In this document: piece after piece, positions 25,652-33,711 of the stretch
Layout: the number at the start of each line of letters is the position of its first letter
Position numbering within the stretch: the first letter of the stretch is position 1
NCBI GenBank assembly: GCA_040904765.1
Contig: JBBDST010000019.1
Span: 1 to 43,619, forward strand
Source of the DNA: JBBDST01 sp040904765
Lineage (GTDB): Bacteria > Actinomycetota > Nitriliruptoria > Nitriliruptorales > Nitriliruptoraceae
Length of the DNA stretch: 43,619 bases
Direction: 5' to 3'
The notes under the pieces: generated by a model
The model's input: the letters and a program-made list of their open reading frames with translations, nothing else
What the model was told of the DNA's origin: nothing
Database searches by the model: none
Translations under genes and position numbers: made by a program

Positions 25652-26818
25652 CTAGTCGGTGAGGATGCCGTCACGTTTGGGGTAGCGCGACAGGATTGCA
25701 ACGACAATGAACATGCCAAAGGCGCATGCCAGCCACAACGGCAGATAGCCGTAGGCGGTGGCCAGAAAGCCACCCACGAACGGGCCAAACGCGGAGCCGC
25801 CGGACGTGCCGGTGTGTACGAGCGCCGACGCTGCGGCAGCGCGGTTGCGGTTGTCACGTACGACGACAAACACGTACACGCCAAGCCAGCCCCAGCCAAG
25901 TCCGTAGGCGAGCATGGCGCCAAACAGGATTCCGACAAACGGCATGCCTGGGGTGGCAAGCAGCAGAAAACCGACGCCGCCGCTGGCGATCATTATCAGC
26001 AGCAGCCGGTGGGCACGGCGCTGGTCACGGTCGATTAGAAAGCCGCAAGTAAGGCGGGTGATGAGGTTTGCGCCCGCCCCTGCGGTGAGAATCGTGCCGG
26101 CGGCGATTTCGGTCCAGTCGCGTGCGACGAGACTTTCCACCAGATAGACGGTGAGGGGAATCACCGAGGTGGTGCACACGAATCCGGCGATCATCAGCAT
26201 GGCAAGGGATTGGTCGAGTTTGAACAGCTGTTTCAAACTGGGACGGGCGATGGTGCGTTCAACGAGCAGCGGTTTTACGGCAACGAGGGATAGGGCGAGA
26301 ATGACGACTCCGGTGGCGATGAAGACGCTGCGCCAAGCTCCCGAGCCGATTTGGGTGAGGGACACGCCGGCAACGAGCGCACCAAGCGGGATGGCAGATT
26401 GTTTCAACCCTAACGCGAGACCTTGGCGCACCACCGGGATGCGTCCGGCAATCCAGACGGTGACGGCAACTTGTAACGCAGAATGCAGTGCGCCGGTGAT
26501 GGCCATCATCACAAGCATTCCAAGTATCGTGGTGACACGAAAACCGCCGATGATGAGTGCTGTGCCGTGGATTGCGCCGGCAATCTGGATCACCCGGATT
26601 GGTCCGAAGCGTTCAATGACCGCGCCAGAAGGGACGTAGGCGGCTGATGAGGAGATGAAAAAGACGAGCGAGATGGTGCCAAGTTGTGCCAGTGTGAGAC
26701 TTAACGTGTCGCGTACCCCAGGCGCGTAGGCACCTAAATGAAGTACCGGGGTGAATGCGAAGGCGGTTAAGAGAAGGGGGCGCCAGATAGACACGACCGA
26801 TGGTGCCGGTTCATTCAC
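25652..26818 (-). CDS. Major facilitator superfamily transporter
   Basis: About 12 hydrophobic segments over 388 residues fit an MFS permease, probably an exporter or organic anion carrier; the substrate cannot be told. Features include an early PSGAVIERFGPIRVIQIAG loop, equivalent to the MFS motif A region, and RQGLALGLKQSAIPLGALVA in the fifth helix region. The start is set by a ribosome site: GGGAGA lies just upstream of the GTG at 26818, while the longer TTG reading at 26830 has none. It is divergent from the esterase gene, with a 139-base shared upstream region. Confidence 0.85.
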   Translation of the reverse strand: MNEPAPSVVSIWRPLLLTAFAFTPVLHLGAYAPGVRDTLSLTLAQLGTISLVFFISSSAAYVPSGAVIERFGPIRVIQIAGAIHGTALIIGGFRVTTILGMLVMMAITGALHSALQVAVTVWIAGRIPVVRQGLALGLKQSAIPLGALVAGVSLTQIGSGAWRSVFIATGVVILALSLVAVKPLLVERTIARPSLKQLFKLDQSLAMLMIAGFVCTTSVIPLTVYLVESLVARDWTEIAAGTILTAGAGANLITRLTCGFLIDRDQRRAHRLLLIMIASGGVGFLLLATPGMPFVGILFGAMLAYGLGWGWLGVYVFVVVRDNRNRAAAASALVHTGTSGGSAFGPFVGGFLATAYGYLPLWLACAFGMFIVVAILSRYPKRDGILTD

Positions 26819-26957
26819 ATCGTCTCCCAACGATATGCGACGTGGTGTAAGCCGGGCGACCTACACCAAGCAAATCTAGTCGAGTTGGCGTGTTTGGTGT
26901 GAGCCAAGCCGCTACGTTCTTTTCTGTTTCGGGGGCAAGTTGGGGGAAGGGTGCACG

Positions 26958-27815
26958 ATGGAACGTTTGACGGAACTAAAAGCCGAGGCGGACTGGTTGC
27001 GTAACGAACGCGCTGGTGCGCCGGACCGTTCGACCTTGCCGCGCGAAGAAGCCCGGGCACAAGCCAAAGCTGCGCTGCCTGAACTTCCTACCGATCGTCC
27101 GGTGGCTGAGCTTGATGCGGGCGTGTTGCGGATCGGGGTGGCTGGTGCGGCCCGCAAGATCGTGCTGATTCATGGCGGCGGGTTTGTGGTCGGCGATCAG
27201 CGGGCGATGCTGCCACTTGCGCTTTCGCTTATTGATGCGCTTGACGCGACGGTGTATCTGCCCCGCTACCGCTTCGCGCCCGAACATGACCTTGATGCGA
27301 TTACTTCGGATGCGATTGAGGGCGTTTTGGTCGCGGTGAATGACGGCGATGTTGACACGCCGGTGACTGTGGTCGGGCATAGCGCCGGGGCGTATCTTGC
27401 GGCTCGCAGCAGCTTTGCGTTGGCAGACACGGCTCCGATTGTGTCGGTGGTGATGCTGGCCCCAATGTTGTATCCGGATATGGCAAGCCCGTCGATTGAC
27501 CAGTGGGCAACCGGGCAAGGTTTGACGCGCAGTGAAGTCGTATGGTTTTGGACGGACACGCTGGGTGATCCGCCCGCACCGCTTGTAGATATTGACACGC
27601 TGCTGCCGCCTCGCCCGCCGCGCATACTGATTGTTACGGCCGGGTGTGACCCGCTGCGAGATGACGGGGCACGGTTTTATGCGCGGCTGAATGCCCACGG
27701 CATCTATGCGCAGTATGTCGGGCTTGACGGGGCGTTACATACCCAGTTGAACGCCCAACTGCCAGTCGCCCGTGACGTGGTTACGTCACTGATCGCATCC
27801 GTTGTCACCGCATAA
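26958..27815 (+). CDS. Alpha/beta hydrolase, hormone-sensitive-lipase-type esterase
   Basis: Carboxylesterase-like enzyme, 285 aa. The oxyanion-hole motif HGGGFVVGD is at about residues 72-80 and the nucleophile elbow GHSAG at about 140-144. A candidate acid is in TAGCDPLRDDG and the catalytic His in LDGALHTQL. The layout is that of the HSL (family IV) group, which prefers short acyl esters. The ATG at 26958 has GGGGAAGGG upstream; the longer in-frame start overlaps that site. The natural substrate is unknown. Confidence 0.87.
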   Translation: MERLTELKAEADWLRNERAGAPDRSTLPREEARAQAKAALPELPTDRPVAELDAGVLRIGVAGAARKIVLIHGGGFVVGDQRAMLPLALSLIDALDATVYLPRYRFAPEHDLDAITSDAIEGVLVAVNDGDVDTPVTVVGHSAGAYLAARSSFALADTAPIVSVVMLAPMLYPDMASPSIDQWATGQGLTRSEVVWFWTDTLGDPPAPLVDIDTLLPPRPPRILIVTAGCDPLRDDGARFYARLNAHGIYAQYVGLDGALHTQLNAQLPVARDVVTSLIASVVTA

Positions 27816-27889
27816 GATAAGTGTCGTGGTGTGGGTTGTGGCGCGGGGCCCTAGGAGTCAAGGGCTGATTTCTCTAGTGCATCCTGCAT

Positions 27890-27902
27890 GCCTGTGACAG
27901 GC
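27890..27902. repeat. 13-nt palindrome GCCTGTGACAGGC upstream of the SDR gene
   Basis: A perfect palindrome around a central G, containing the same CTGTGACAG 9-mer that is doubled at 35-54. It lies 98 bases before the SDR start, in the 185-base gap after the esterase gene. It could be an operator or part of a terminator; no T-run follows directly. Confidence 0.4.
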
Positions 27903-28000
27903 TGAAAAAGCTGAGCGACGACGCCACTTGTGAAAAAAGGCGCCTGCCGTTTTTAGCCGTGGGAACACGCCACGAATACCCAGATGCAAGGGAGGCGACG

Positions 28001-28750
28001 ATGAGCGTAATGACAGGTGAAGTTGTAGTCGTAACCGGTGGGGCCCGCGGAATCGGGGCTGCGGTCGCAAAAATGGTCGTGGCTGAAGGCGGCTCAGTGG
28101 TGGTAGGCGACGTGCTTGACGATGAGGGTCAGACGCTGTGCGATGAACTGGGTGACGCGGCAACCTACGTGACACTTGATGTCACCGACCCGGCCGCATG
28201 GGATCAGGCAGTGAGCATTGCCAACGACACGTACGGGTCGGTGACGGGGCTGGTAAATAATGCCGGCATTCTGGCGCAAGGACCGATTGAAGACGGCGAC
28301 ATTGCGGCGTTTGAAAAAGTAATCAAGGTGAACGTCAACGGCGTGTTTTTGGGCATGCGGGCCTTGGCGCCGGCAATGCGTAAGGCCGGGCATGGGTCGG
28401 TCGTAAATCTGTCGTCAACCGCAGGACTTATGGGTTATGCCTATCTGACTCCGTATGTCGCCTCGAAGTGGGCGGTTCGCGGTATGACAAAAGCGGCCGC
28501 GTTGGAACTTGCCAACGGCAATATTCGGGTGAACTCGGTGCATCCAGGTCCGATTAGAACGCCGATGACGAGCGGAATTGATGACAGCATCGCGTCAGGT
28601 CAGCCGATCCCACGGTTTGGAGACCCAGATGAGGTGGCTCGCATGATCGTGTTTTTGCTGTCGACCCAGTCGAGTTATTCCACCGGTAGCGAATTTGTGG
28701 TTGACGGCGGTCAGGTGCTCGGGCCGGTGATTGAGGCGTTGCGCGAGTAA
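28001..28750 (+). CDS. Short-chain dehydrogenase/reductase (classical SDR)
   Basis: NAD(P)-dependent oxidoreductase, 249 aa. Cofactor motif TGGARGIG at about 12-19, NNAG at about residue 85, and the catalytic Ser in VVNLSSTAG with Tyr/Lys in YVASKWA (Tyr about 153). HPGPIRTPM follows, and a C-terminal FVVDGGQ is typical of 3-oxoacyl-ACP reductase, hydroxysteroid and alcohol dehydrogenase groups. An acidic residue after the second strand (VVGDVLDDEG) suggests NAD rather than NADP. The ATG at 28001 has AAGGGAGG upstream. The substrate is unknown. Confidence 0.9.
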   Translation: MSVMTGEVVVVTGGARGIGAAVAKMVVAEGGSVVVGDVLDDEGQTLCDELGDAATYVTLDVTDPAAWDQAVSIANDTYGSVTGLVNNAGILAQGPIEDGDIAAFEKVIKVNVNGVFLGMRALAPAMRKAGHGSVVNLSSTAGLMGYAYLTPYVASKWAVRGMTKAAALELANGNIRVNSVHPGPIRTPMTSGIDDSIASGQPIPRFGDPDEVARMIVFLLSTQSSYSTGSEFVVDGGQVLGPVIEALRE

Positions 28751-28785
28751 ACAAGCGCGGCTGAACGCGTAAAGGTTGGTTGCCG

Positions 28786-28825
28786 TGCCGGTCGCGTAAA
28801 GTAGTTGTTGTGATTGCGACCGGCA
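28786..28825. terminator. Inverted repeat between convergent SDR and mscL genes
   Basis: TGCCGGTCGC (28786-28795) and GCGACCGGCA (28816-28825) are exact complements with a 20-base loop. Placement between two convergent genes suggests a bidirectional terminator, but the loop is long and no T-run follows on either strand. Confidence 0.45.
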
Positions 28826-28930
28826 GGCGTAAGTGATGCAATTGAGTGACGGCGAATGTGTTGTGAATGGCCGTCAGTGCTCGGGCAGGGGCGCAGTTGC
28901 TGGTGATGAAAGCGTGAGCGCGTCACGGAT

Positions 28931-29293
28931 TTAGCGCAAAAGCACGATGTCTTCGGGCTTAGCTTCAGGTTCGGGTTCGTCTGGCTTGCGGCGTTGCATT
29001 TGGTTGTAGGCACGCACGATCACAAACAGCACCAGTGCCACGGCAATGAAGGTCACCAGGGCAGTGATGACTGCGCCAAACGAGCCGATAGGAACGCCGT
29101 CGTTACCGACTGCTTCGCCAAACGTGAGCAGATTGTCGAAGTTCGATTCACCAAAGATTATGCCGATTCCGGGCATGATGACACGGTTGACCAGTGCCTG
29201 CACGACCGTGGTGATCGCGACACCCATGACGAATCCGACGGCCAGATCCACAAAATTGCCGCGATTTACGAACTCTTTGAACCCCCCAAACAA
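28931..29293 (-). CDS. mscL: Large-conductance mechanosensitive channel MscL
   Basis: Pentameric channel that opens under membrane tension during osmotic downshock; 120 aa. The start FKEFVNRGNFVDLAVGFVMG with the first pore helix is diagnostic. A periplasmic loop follows, then a second helix (FGAVITALVTFIAVALVLF) and a charged C-terminal bundle (NQMQRRKPDEPEPEAKPED). The start is a TTG at 29293 with a GAGGAGACGGAG purine stretch upstream. It is divergent from the GGDEF gene, 66 bases apart. Confidence 0.96.
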   Translation of the reverse strand: MFGGFKEFVNRGNFVDLAVGFVMGVAITTVVQALVNRVIMPGIGIIFGESNFDNLLTFGEAVGNDGVPIGSFGAVITALVTFIAVALVLFVIVRAYNQMQRRKPDEPEPEAKPEDIVLLR

Positions 29294-29359
29294 GGCCGTC
29301 TCCGTCTCCTCTTTGGCAGTTGGAAGCGGGTAGAGTACGGCAGTCTAGGTCGAGCGCTA

Positions 29360-30484
29360 ATGAGCCCTAACAAATTGAACGTCAAGGACGCGCACGAGGA
29401 TGGGTTACGCCGCACCTACCTCGTGACTATCGCCATGATCTGGTTGTTTGTGGCGATCCGCTTCCTACTGGGGATAACGGTAGATCCGTTTGTGAACATT
29501 GCGATCCCTGCGCTGCTGGTCTATCTCGGTTTGGTGCTGCTCGGTTGCTGGTGGCGACTGATCCACGTACAAACTGTCGGGGTTTTGGCGCTACTTGCGC
29601 TCGTGACTGTTGTGTTCATGCGACTGTTGCTGTGGCGAGTTGGCGTCCTTGTTGACTTTGGCACTCTGGGGGACTCAGGGGCGATGGCTGTGCAGCTCGC
29701 CGCGAGTTTTCCCATAGCGTTTGTGGTTTTAGGAACGCGACGGGGCTTGCAGGTCAGCGTGCTTATCTATCTGGCGTTCGTCGGGCTCTACGGCAACGTC
29801 ATCATCGATGGCTTGCTCGGGCGTAGCTCGTATCCGACTTCATCGATCGCGGCCAGCATGGCGATCGCCTACGCTGTGCTGATCGCCACAATCCGCCTGC
29901 TTGCTTCCCGTTTTGAGCAGTTGGTCTCGCAACAGGCCAAAGCCGACGTGCTTTTTAAGCAGGCCACCACAGATCCGCTCACTCAGATCGCGAACCGGCG
30001 CCATCTCGATGATGCAATTGATCGGCTGATCGCACAGTCACACCGCTACGGCCATCCGTTATCGGTCGTTTTGATCGATCTTGATCGGTTCAAGCGTGTC
30101 AACGATGACCATGGGCACGAAGTTGGTGACCAGGTCCTTATCGAGACGGTTCAACGGCTCTTGGGGACTATTCGTGAGTCAGATCTACTGGGACGGTGGG
30201 GAGGTGAGGAGTTTCTCCTTGTGGCACCGAACACCGATCATGCGGACGCTTTGGCGTTGGCGGAGCGATGCCGACGGGCGCTTGCCGACATGCCCATGAG
30301 CGGTGTCGGACAGGTGACCGCCAGTTTTGGCGTGGCTACGTATGCTGCCGATGACGATGCGCGTTCGATGAGGCGACGGGCGGATCTTGCCCTCTACACC
30401 GCCAAAGAAGAGGGCCGTAACCGGGTTATCGGACTTCCAGACTCTGATACTCAAGCGCACACCACCGCAGCTAAACCGAGCTAG
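29360..30484 (+). CDS. Membrane-bound diguanylate cyclase (GGDEF domain)
   Basis: Likely makes cyclic di-GMP from two GTP. The N-terminal ~190 residues hold about six membrane helices of an MHYT/MASE-like type with no recognised sensor motif, followed by a short coiled linker (ASRFEQLVSQQAKADVLFKQ). The GGDEF domain has DPLTQIANRRHLD, VVLIDLDRFKRVND, the active-site RWGGEEF (about residue 280) and FGVATY. An RxxD inhibitory site (RESD) lies five residues before GGEEF, so product inhibition is expected. The ATG at 29360 is the first start clear of the divergent mscL gene. No EAL or PilZ partner is in the window. Confidence 0.9.
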   Translation: MSPNKLNVKDAHEDGLRRTYLVTIAMIWLFVAIRFLLGITVDPFVNIAIPALLVYLGLVLLGCWWRLIHVQTVGVLALLALVTVVFMRLLLWRVGVLVDFGTLGDSGAMAVQLAASFPIAFVVLGTRRGLQVSVLIYLAFVGLYGNVIIDGLLGRSSYPTSSIAASMAIAYAVLIATIRLLASRFEQLVSQQAKADVLFKQATTDPLTQIANRRHLDDAIDRLIAQSHRYGHPLSVVLIDLDRFKRVNDDHGHEVGDQVLIETVQRLLGTIRESDLLGRWGGEEFLLVAPNTDHADALALAERCRRALADMPMSGVGQVTASFGVATYAADDDARSMRRRADLALYTAKEEGRNRVIGLPDSDTQAHTTAAKPS

Positions 30485-30719
30485 AGCCCACTGGCAGTTG
30501 GTTACGGCAAAGTCAAAAGAAGGTTGCTTGAAATAGCGGATAACGACCTCTTGGTAGTCGGCGGCGGATTAACTGCCAAAGCGGAAAGCACGTATGTGCT
30601 AGCGCACGCGAGCGGTGATACCAGACGGCCTGATCGTGGCTGTCTTGCACTACCAACGCTGACCTCAATGCTTGGCATAGCCGACTTTCGGTACTGACGC
30701 CATACGTGATTTTGCGTGG

Positions 30720-30792
30720 AGCCGAGGAGGGGAATCGAACCCCTGACCTGCCGCTTACAAGGCGGCTGCTCTGCCGTCTGAGCTACCTCGGC
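30720..30792 (-). tRNA. tRNA-Thr (anticodon UGU)
   Basis: On the minus strand a full cloverleaf reads from 30792. The acceptor GCCGAGG pairs with CCTCGGC, the D-arm contains AGCTCAGACGGCAGAGC, and the anticodon stem GCCGC/GCGGC holds the loop CTTGTAA (anticodon TGT). The T-arm is AGGGGTTCGAATCCCCT. The discriminator base is T and CCA is not encoded. 73 bases. Confidence 0.96.
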
Positions 30793-30942
30793 GTTTAGAC
30801 GTGGCAGTGTAGGCGCTTTCGGTCGTCTGGCTAAACGGCGCACCACAGCGGCCGGCTAGTCGAACGCACGCAGTATTGCCTGCTAAAGTTGCATCAGTGT
30901 AATTTGACTCGTGTGATTCGTTTCTGTGCGAAAGGGTGCGTG

Positions 30943-31227
30943 ATGGTTCCACCGGTAGCGGTGACTGACATGACAGCATCAGTGTCTGAACGTGCAGCAG
31001 AAATTTTGGCGTTTGAGCGGGCATGGTGGCAGTATGCGGGCGCGAAAGAAGACGCCATTGCTCAACGTTTCGGGTTGTCTTCAACCGCTTACTACCAGCT
31101 GTTGAATGCTCTGCTTGAGGATGAGGCTGCCCAGGCGTTTGATCCGCTGCTGGTGAAACGTTTGAAGCGTCAGCGTGCTGAACGGCAACGGCAACGGGCC
31201 GCGTCGCGGACTGCAAGTAGCAGGTGA
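30943..31227 (+). CDS. DUF3263 family protein (putative small DNA-binding protein)
   Basis: 94 aa. The conserved actinobacterial DUF3263 pattern is present: ILAFERAWWQYAGAKEDAIA, then FGLSSTAYYQLLNALL with helix-turn-helix character, then DPLLVKRLKRQR and a basic tail. The function is not established. In Mycobacterium a member (Rv0430) sits directly before the LytR_C gene virR (Rv0431), the same arrangement as here. The ATG at 30943 has AAAGGG 8 bases upstream; ATG 30970 is a possible shorter start. Confidence 0.85.
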   Translation: MVPPVAVTDMTASVSERAAEILAFERAWWQYAGAKEDAIAQRFGLSSTAYYQLLNALLEDEAAQAFDPLLVKRLKRQRAERQRQRAASRTASSR

Positions 31228-31233
31228 TTGGGC

Positions 31234-31785
31234 ATGGGGCCGTTGTTGCGCCAAGGCGTCATCGGACTGGTGCTGGTTGCGATGACCGCGGCAGGGTTTG
31301 CAAGTGTTGGTGCGCTGGTGACTGTTAAAGACGACACGATGGTTGTCGCTGCTCCCAAAGCTGAGCCGGAACCTGGACCGGTGTCCGAACCGGAACCCGA
31401 GGCCGAACCCGAACCCGAGGCCGAACCCGAACCGGAGCCAGAACCGGAGCCAGAACCCGAACCCGAACCCGAACCGGAATCGGCCGGGATCGCACGCAAC
31501 ACGATCGGCGTGCAGGTGCTTGACGGTGTTCACACCGACAACGGGTTTGCCAGCCAGCTTGCCGCTGATGCGTTACGTCAACTTGGCTACCGGGTCGTTG
31601 CGGTGAATCAGGCGATCCGTTACGAAATGACGACGGTGCTGTGGAGTCCCGGTTCTGAAGCGATGGCCCGTCAGGTGGCGGAGGATCTTGGTATCACGAC
31701 CGTACGTGAACAGCCCGGCAACCTTTCCACTCAGGTCGCAGTGCATCTGGTTATCGGCGATGACCGCAGGGATGACAGTAACTAG
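31234..31785 (+). CDS. Membrane-anchored LytR C-terminal domain protein with Pro-Glu spacer (VirR-like)
   Basis: 183 aa. One N-terminal membrane helix (about residues 9-32) leads to an acidic Pro-Glu repeat spacer, then a LytR_C domain (GVQVLDGVHTDNGFASQLAADALRQLGYRVV and AVHLVIGDD). The layout matches mycobacterial VirR (Rv0431), which affects the cell envelope and vesicle release. A similar envelope role here is an inference from family and neighbourhood. The ATG at 31234 is preferred over a TTG two codons earlier. It starts 6 bases after the DUF3263 gene, and its stop overlaps that of the convergent gene (CTAG). Confidence 0.82.
   Translation: MGPLLRQGVIGLVLVAMTAAGFASVGALVTVKDDTMVVAAPKAEPEPGPVSEPEPEAEPEPEAEPEPEPEPEPEPEPEPEPESAGIARNTIGVQVLDGVHTDNGFASQLAADALRQLGYRVVAVNQAIRYEMTTVLWSPGSEAMARQVAEDLGITTVREQPGNLSTQVAVHLVIGDDRRDDSN
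31363..31479 (+). repeat. Pro-Glu coding repeat
   Basis: A run of alternating Glu and Pro codons, with a few Ala or Val-Ser interruptions, inside the LytR_C protein. Both GAA/GAG and CCC/CCG/CCA codons are used, so the repeat is kept at the protein level as well as by slippage-prone DNA. It would form a stiff, negatively charged spacer through the cell wall. Confidence 0.85.
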
Positions 31786-32090
31786 TCGTCAGTGACGTCG
31801 GCGAGCGTTTCACGCAATGTTTGTGCGGTGAGCGGTAGTGTGATGCGTGCCTCGCGTGGACGTAACGGTTCGCTCAGTTCAAGCGTTGCACTGATCACAA
31901 TACGAGGCAGTGTGGTGCAGTCGCAGGTCGATTCATGCAGCTGATCACACACGACCACATCGTACGTGTTGCGGGCACACTCATTAGTGCCTGTCAGGTC
32001 GTTTACGTCATAGCCAAGGGCCGTCGTGATGGCGATTACCAGCGCTGACGTGTCGGCGTTGGTCACGTCAACCGCGATGCGTGTAGCCAC
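31782..32090 (-). CDS. Conserved-looking cysteine-containing protein of unknown function
   Basis: 102 aa, not recognised. There is no signal or membrane segment. A cluster of Cys residues spans about positions 38-58 (NECARN, VVCDQ and TCDC), which could bind a metal or form disulfides. Flanking stretches look like alternating strands (RIAVDVTN and RIVISATLEL). The GTG start at 32090 has AAGGGGG 5 bases upstream, good support for translation. It shares CTAG with the stop of the convergent LytR_C gene. Its 5' end is 52 bases from the riboswitch promoter on the other strand. No function is proposed. Confidence 0.65.
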   Translation of the reverse strand: MATRIAVDVTNADTSALVIAITTALGYDVNDLTGTNECARNTYDVVVCDQLHESTCDCTTLPRIVISATLELSEPLRPREARITLPLTAQTLRETLADVTDD

Positions 32091-32142
32091 GTGGCCCCCT
32101 TACGTGTTGGTTGCCGGATGTTAAAGAAACGCTAGCGCGGCG

Positions 32143-32171
32143 TTGCATATTTCACTTTGGCATGGCATCAT
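32143..32171 (+). promoter_or_regulatory. Probable promoter of the SAM riboswitch transcript
   Basis: TTGCAT (32143-32148) and CATCAT (32166-32171) are 17 bases apart, and TGG directly before the second hexamer gives an extended -10. Transcription would start at about 32178, just before the riboswitch P1 stem. Confidence 0.5.
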
Positions 32172-32182
32172 GGTGGCACTGG

Positions 32183-32302
32183 TTGCTCATCCAGAGAGGC
32201 GGAGGGCTCGGGCCCGACGAAACCTCGGCAACCGCCCTTGTGAAACTGCAAGGGAACGGTGCCAAACCCGGACCTGTCGAAACTGGCGCGGTCGATGAGC
32301 GT
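32183..32302 (+). ncRNA. SAM-I-type (S-box) riboswitch aptamer
   Basis: The P1 stem is exact: GCTCATC (32185-32191) with GATGAGC (32294-32300). Inside are the S-box conserved blocks: CAGAGAGGCGGAGGG, then GACGAAACCTCGGCAACC, a P3 hairpin CCTTG/CAAGG, and GAACGGTGCCAAACCCGGACC. These match the SAM-I family; a SAM-I/IV variant is possible because such variants occur in Actinobacteria. With the terminator just downstream, the expected logic is OFF when S-adenosylmethionine is high. It controls the thrC-like and CysO-like genes that follow. Confidence 0.9.
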
Positions 32303-32330
32303 ATGGCATAGCCATGCACTTTCACTCGTG

Positions 32331-32362
32331 AACGCCTCTTTCTGATGGGAGAGGCGTTTTTT
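32331..32362 (+). terminator. Rho-independent terminator of the riboswitch expression platform
   Basis: AACGCCTCT (32331-32339) pairs exactly with AGAGGCGTT (32350-32358), followed directly by a T-run. A smaller hairpin, ATGGC-ATA-GCCAT, sits between the aptamer and terminator. The terminator lies about 60 bases before the thrC-like start, as expected for transcription attenuation. Confidence 0.9.
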
Positions 32363-32421
32363 GCGTCTCCACCGTTCGCGCCCTTTTGGCTCGACGGGGA
32401 CGATGAGTCAAGGAGTGAAAA

Positions 32422-33696
32422 ATGACAGCATCAGTGGCAGTGCACAGTGAGGCGCCCGTGACCAACGTCACCGGCCTTATCTGTCGAGAATGTGGCCATA
32501 CGGTTCCGCTGGCCGCAGCACACGTCTGCGAACTGTGTTTTGGTCCGCTTGAGTTGGCCTACGACTATGACGTGTTGCGTGCGACCGTCACCAAAGAACG
32601 CATCAGTGCCGGTCCGGCGTCCCTGTGGCGGTATAAAGATCTGCTGCCCCAGTTTGGCGACATGGCGCAAAATCAGGTCGATTTAGGTACCGGCTTTTCG
32701 CCGTTGCGCCAAGCACCACGGCTTGCTGACGCCCTTGGACTTGATGAACTGTGGATCAAAGACGACACCCGTAATCCGTCCGGGTCGTTTAAAGACCGGG
32801 TTGTGACGATCGCGCTCACCGCCGCCAAAGCACTTGGTATCGACACGATCGCGTGTGCATCAACCGGCAATCTGGCCAATTCGGTGTCGGCGCATGCGGC
32901 TGCGGCCGGCATGAACGCGTACGTGTTCATCCCTAAAGATTTGGAAGCTTCAAAGATTCTTGGTTCGGCCGTGTATGGCGCAAACGTCATCGCTGTTGAT
33001 GGCAACTATGACGATGTGAACCGATTGGCAGCTGAAGTTGCTGACGCGACCGGCTGGGGATTTGTGAACATCAACCTGCGTGCGTTCTACGCCGAAGGAT
33101 CCAAAACGATCGGTTTTGAAATCGCCGAACAGCTCGGCTGGACGCTCCCTGATCATGTTGTCGTACCGCTGGCAAGTGGTGCGATGTATGTGAAAATTGA
33201 TCGGGCATTTCGTCTGCTGCGTGACCTTGGATTGGTTGACGGCCCGCAGCCGCGGATGAGTGGCGCCCAGGCAACTGGCTGTTCGCCGATCGCTGAAGCC
33301 TACGAGCGTTCATCGTTTGATATCCGGCCACAACGACCCGACACCATCGCACGTTCACTTGCGATCGGCAACCCGGCTGATGGCTATTACGCGCTCAAAA
33401 CGGCGCAAGAAACATCCGGCACGATCGCTCACGTTGATGATGAAGCCATCCGTGACGGCATGCGACTGTTGGCTACTACCGAAGGCATTTTTGCTGAAAC
33501 GGCCGGTGGCGTCACGATTGCCACATTAAAGAACCTGGTAGCAAGCGGTGCGGTTCGTTCTCATGAACGCACGGTCGCGGTGATCTCCGGCAACGGCTAC
33601 AAAACTGCAGAGACACTCACCAACACGCTTGGCCCAACCCATACGGTCGCCCCGTCACTACCCGACTTTCTCGCGCTGAAACCTGTTTCGGCGTAA
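32422..33696 (+). CDS. Threonine-synthase-like PLP enzyme under SAM riboswitch control
   Basis: 424 aa fold-type II PLP enzyme of the threonine synthase family, which normally turns O-phosphohomoserine into threonine. An N-terminal zinc ribbon has Cys 21, 24, 36 and 39. The PLP lysine is in NPSGSFKDR (Lys about 124); CASTGNLANSVSAHAAAAG and the glycine-rich phosphate-binding ETAGGVTIATL are also present. ATG start with AAGGAG upstream. The context is odd: a SAM-off riboswitch and, 15 bases downstream, a CysO-like sulfur carrier. This suggests the enzyme may make homocysteine from O-phosphohomoserine and a carrier thiocarboxylate. That is an inference; ordinary threonine synthase activity remains possible. 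Confidence 0.85.
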   Translation: MTASVAVHSEAPVTNVTGLICRECGHTVPLAAAHVCELCFGPLELAYDYDVLRATVTKERISAGPASLWRYKDLLPQFGDMAQNQVDLGTGFSPLRQAPRLADALGLDELWIKDDTRNPSGSFKDRVVTIALTAAKALGIDTIACASTGNLANSVSAHAAAAGMNAYVFIPKDLEASKILGSAVYGANVIAVDGNYDDVNRLAAEVADATGWGFVNINLRAFYAEGSKTIGFEIAEQLGWTLPDHVVVPLASGAMYVKIDRAFRLLRDLGLVDGPQPRMSGAQATGCSPIAEAYERSSFDIRPQRPDTIARSLAIGNPADGYYALKTAQETSGTIAHVDDEAIRDGMRLLATTEGIFAETAGGVTIATLKNLVASGAVRSHERTVAVISGNGYKTAETLTNTLGPTHTVAPSLPDFLALKPVSA

Positions 33697-33711
33697 CCAC
33701 AGGAGTTCACT

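Noticed and set aside
27816..28000. Possible terminator or small RNA in the esterase-SDR gap
   Set aside because: Short palindromes and a T-run near 27953 are present, but no stem is placed directly before a T-run, so only the 13-nt palindrome is listed.
28994..29359. N-terminal extension of the GGDEF frame back to 28994
   Set aside because: This part is the antisense of mscL, which is unmistakable. The ATG at 29360 begins just before the first membrane helix.
31363..31479. Pro-Glu repeat considered as a CRISPR-like or non-coding tandem repeat
   Set aside because: Units are 6-bp codon pairs without spacers, in frame within a protein with a membrane helix and LytR_C domain. No CRISPR array is seen anywhere in the window.
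32111..32311. 66-aa plus-strand frame before the thrC-like gene
   Set aside because: It lies over the SAM riboswitch aptamer, whose conserved RNA blocks and P1 stem explain the sequence better.
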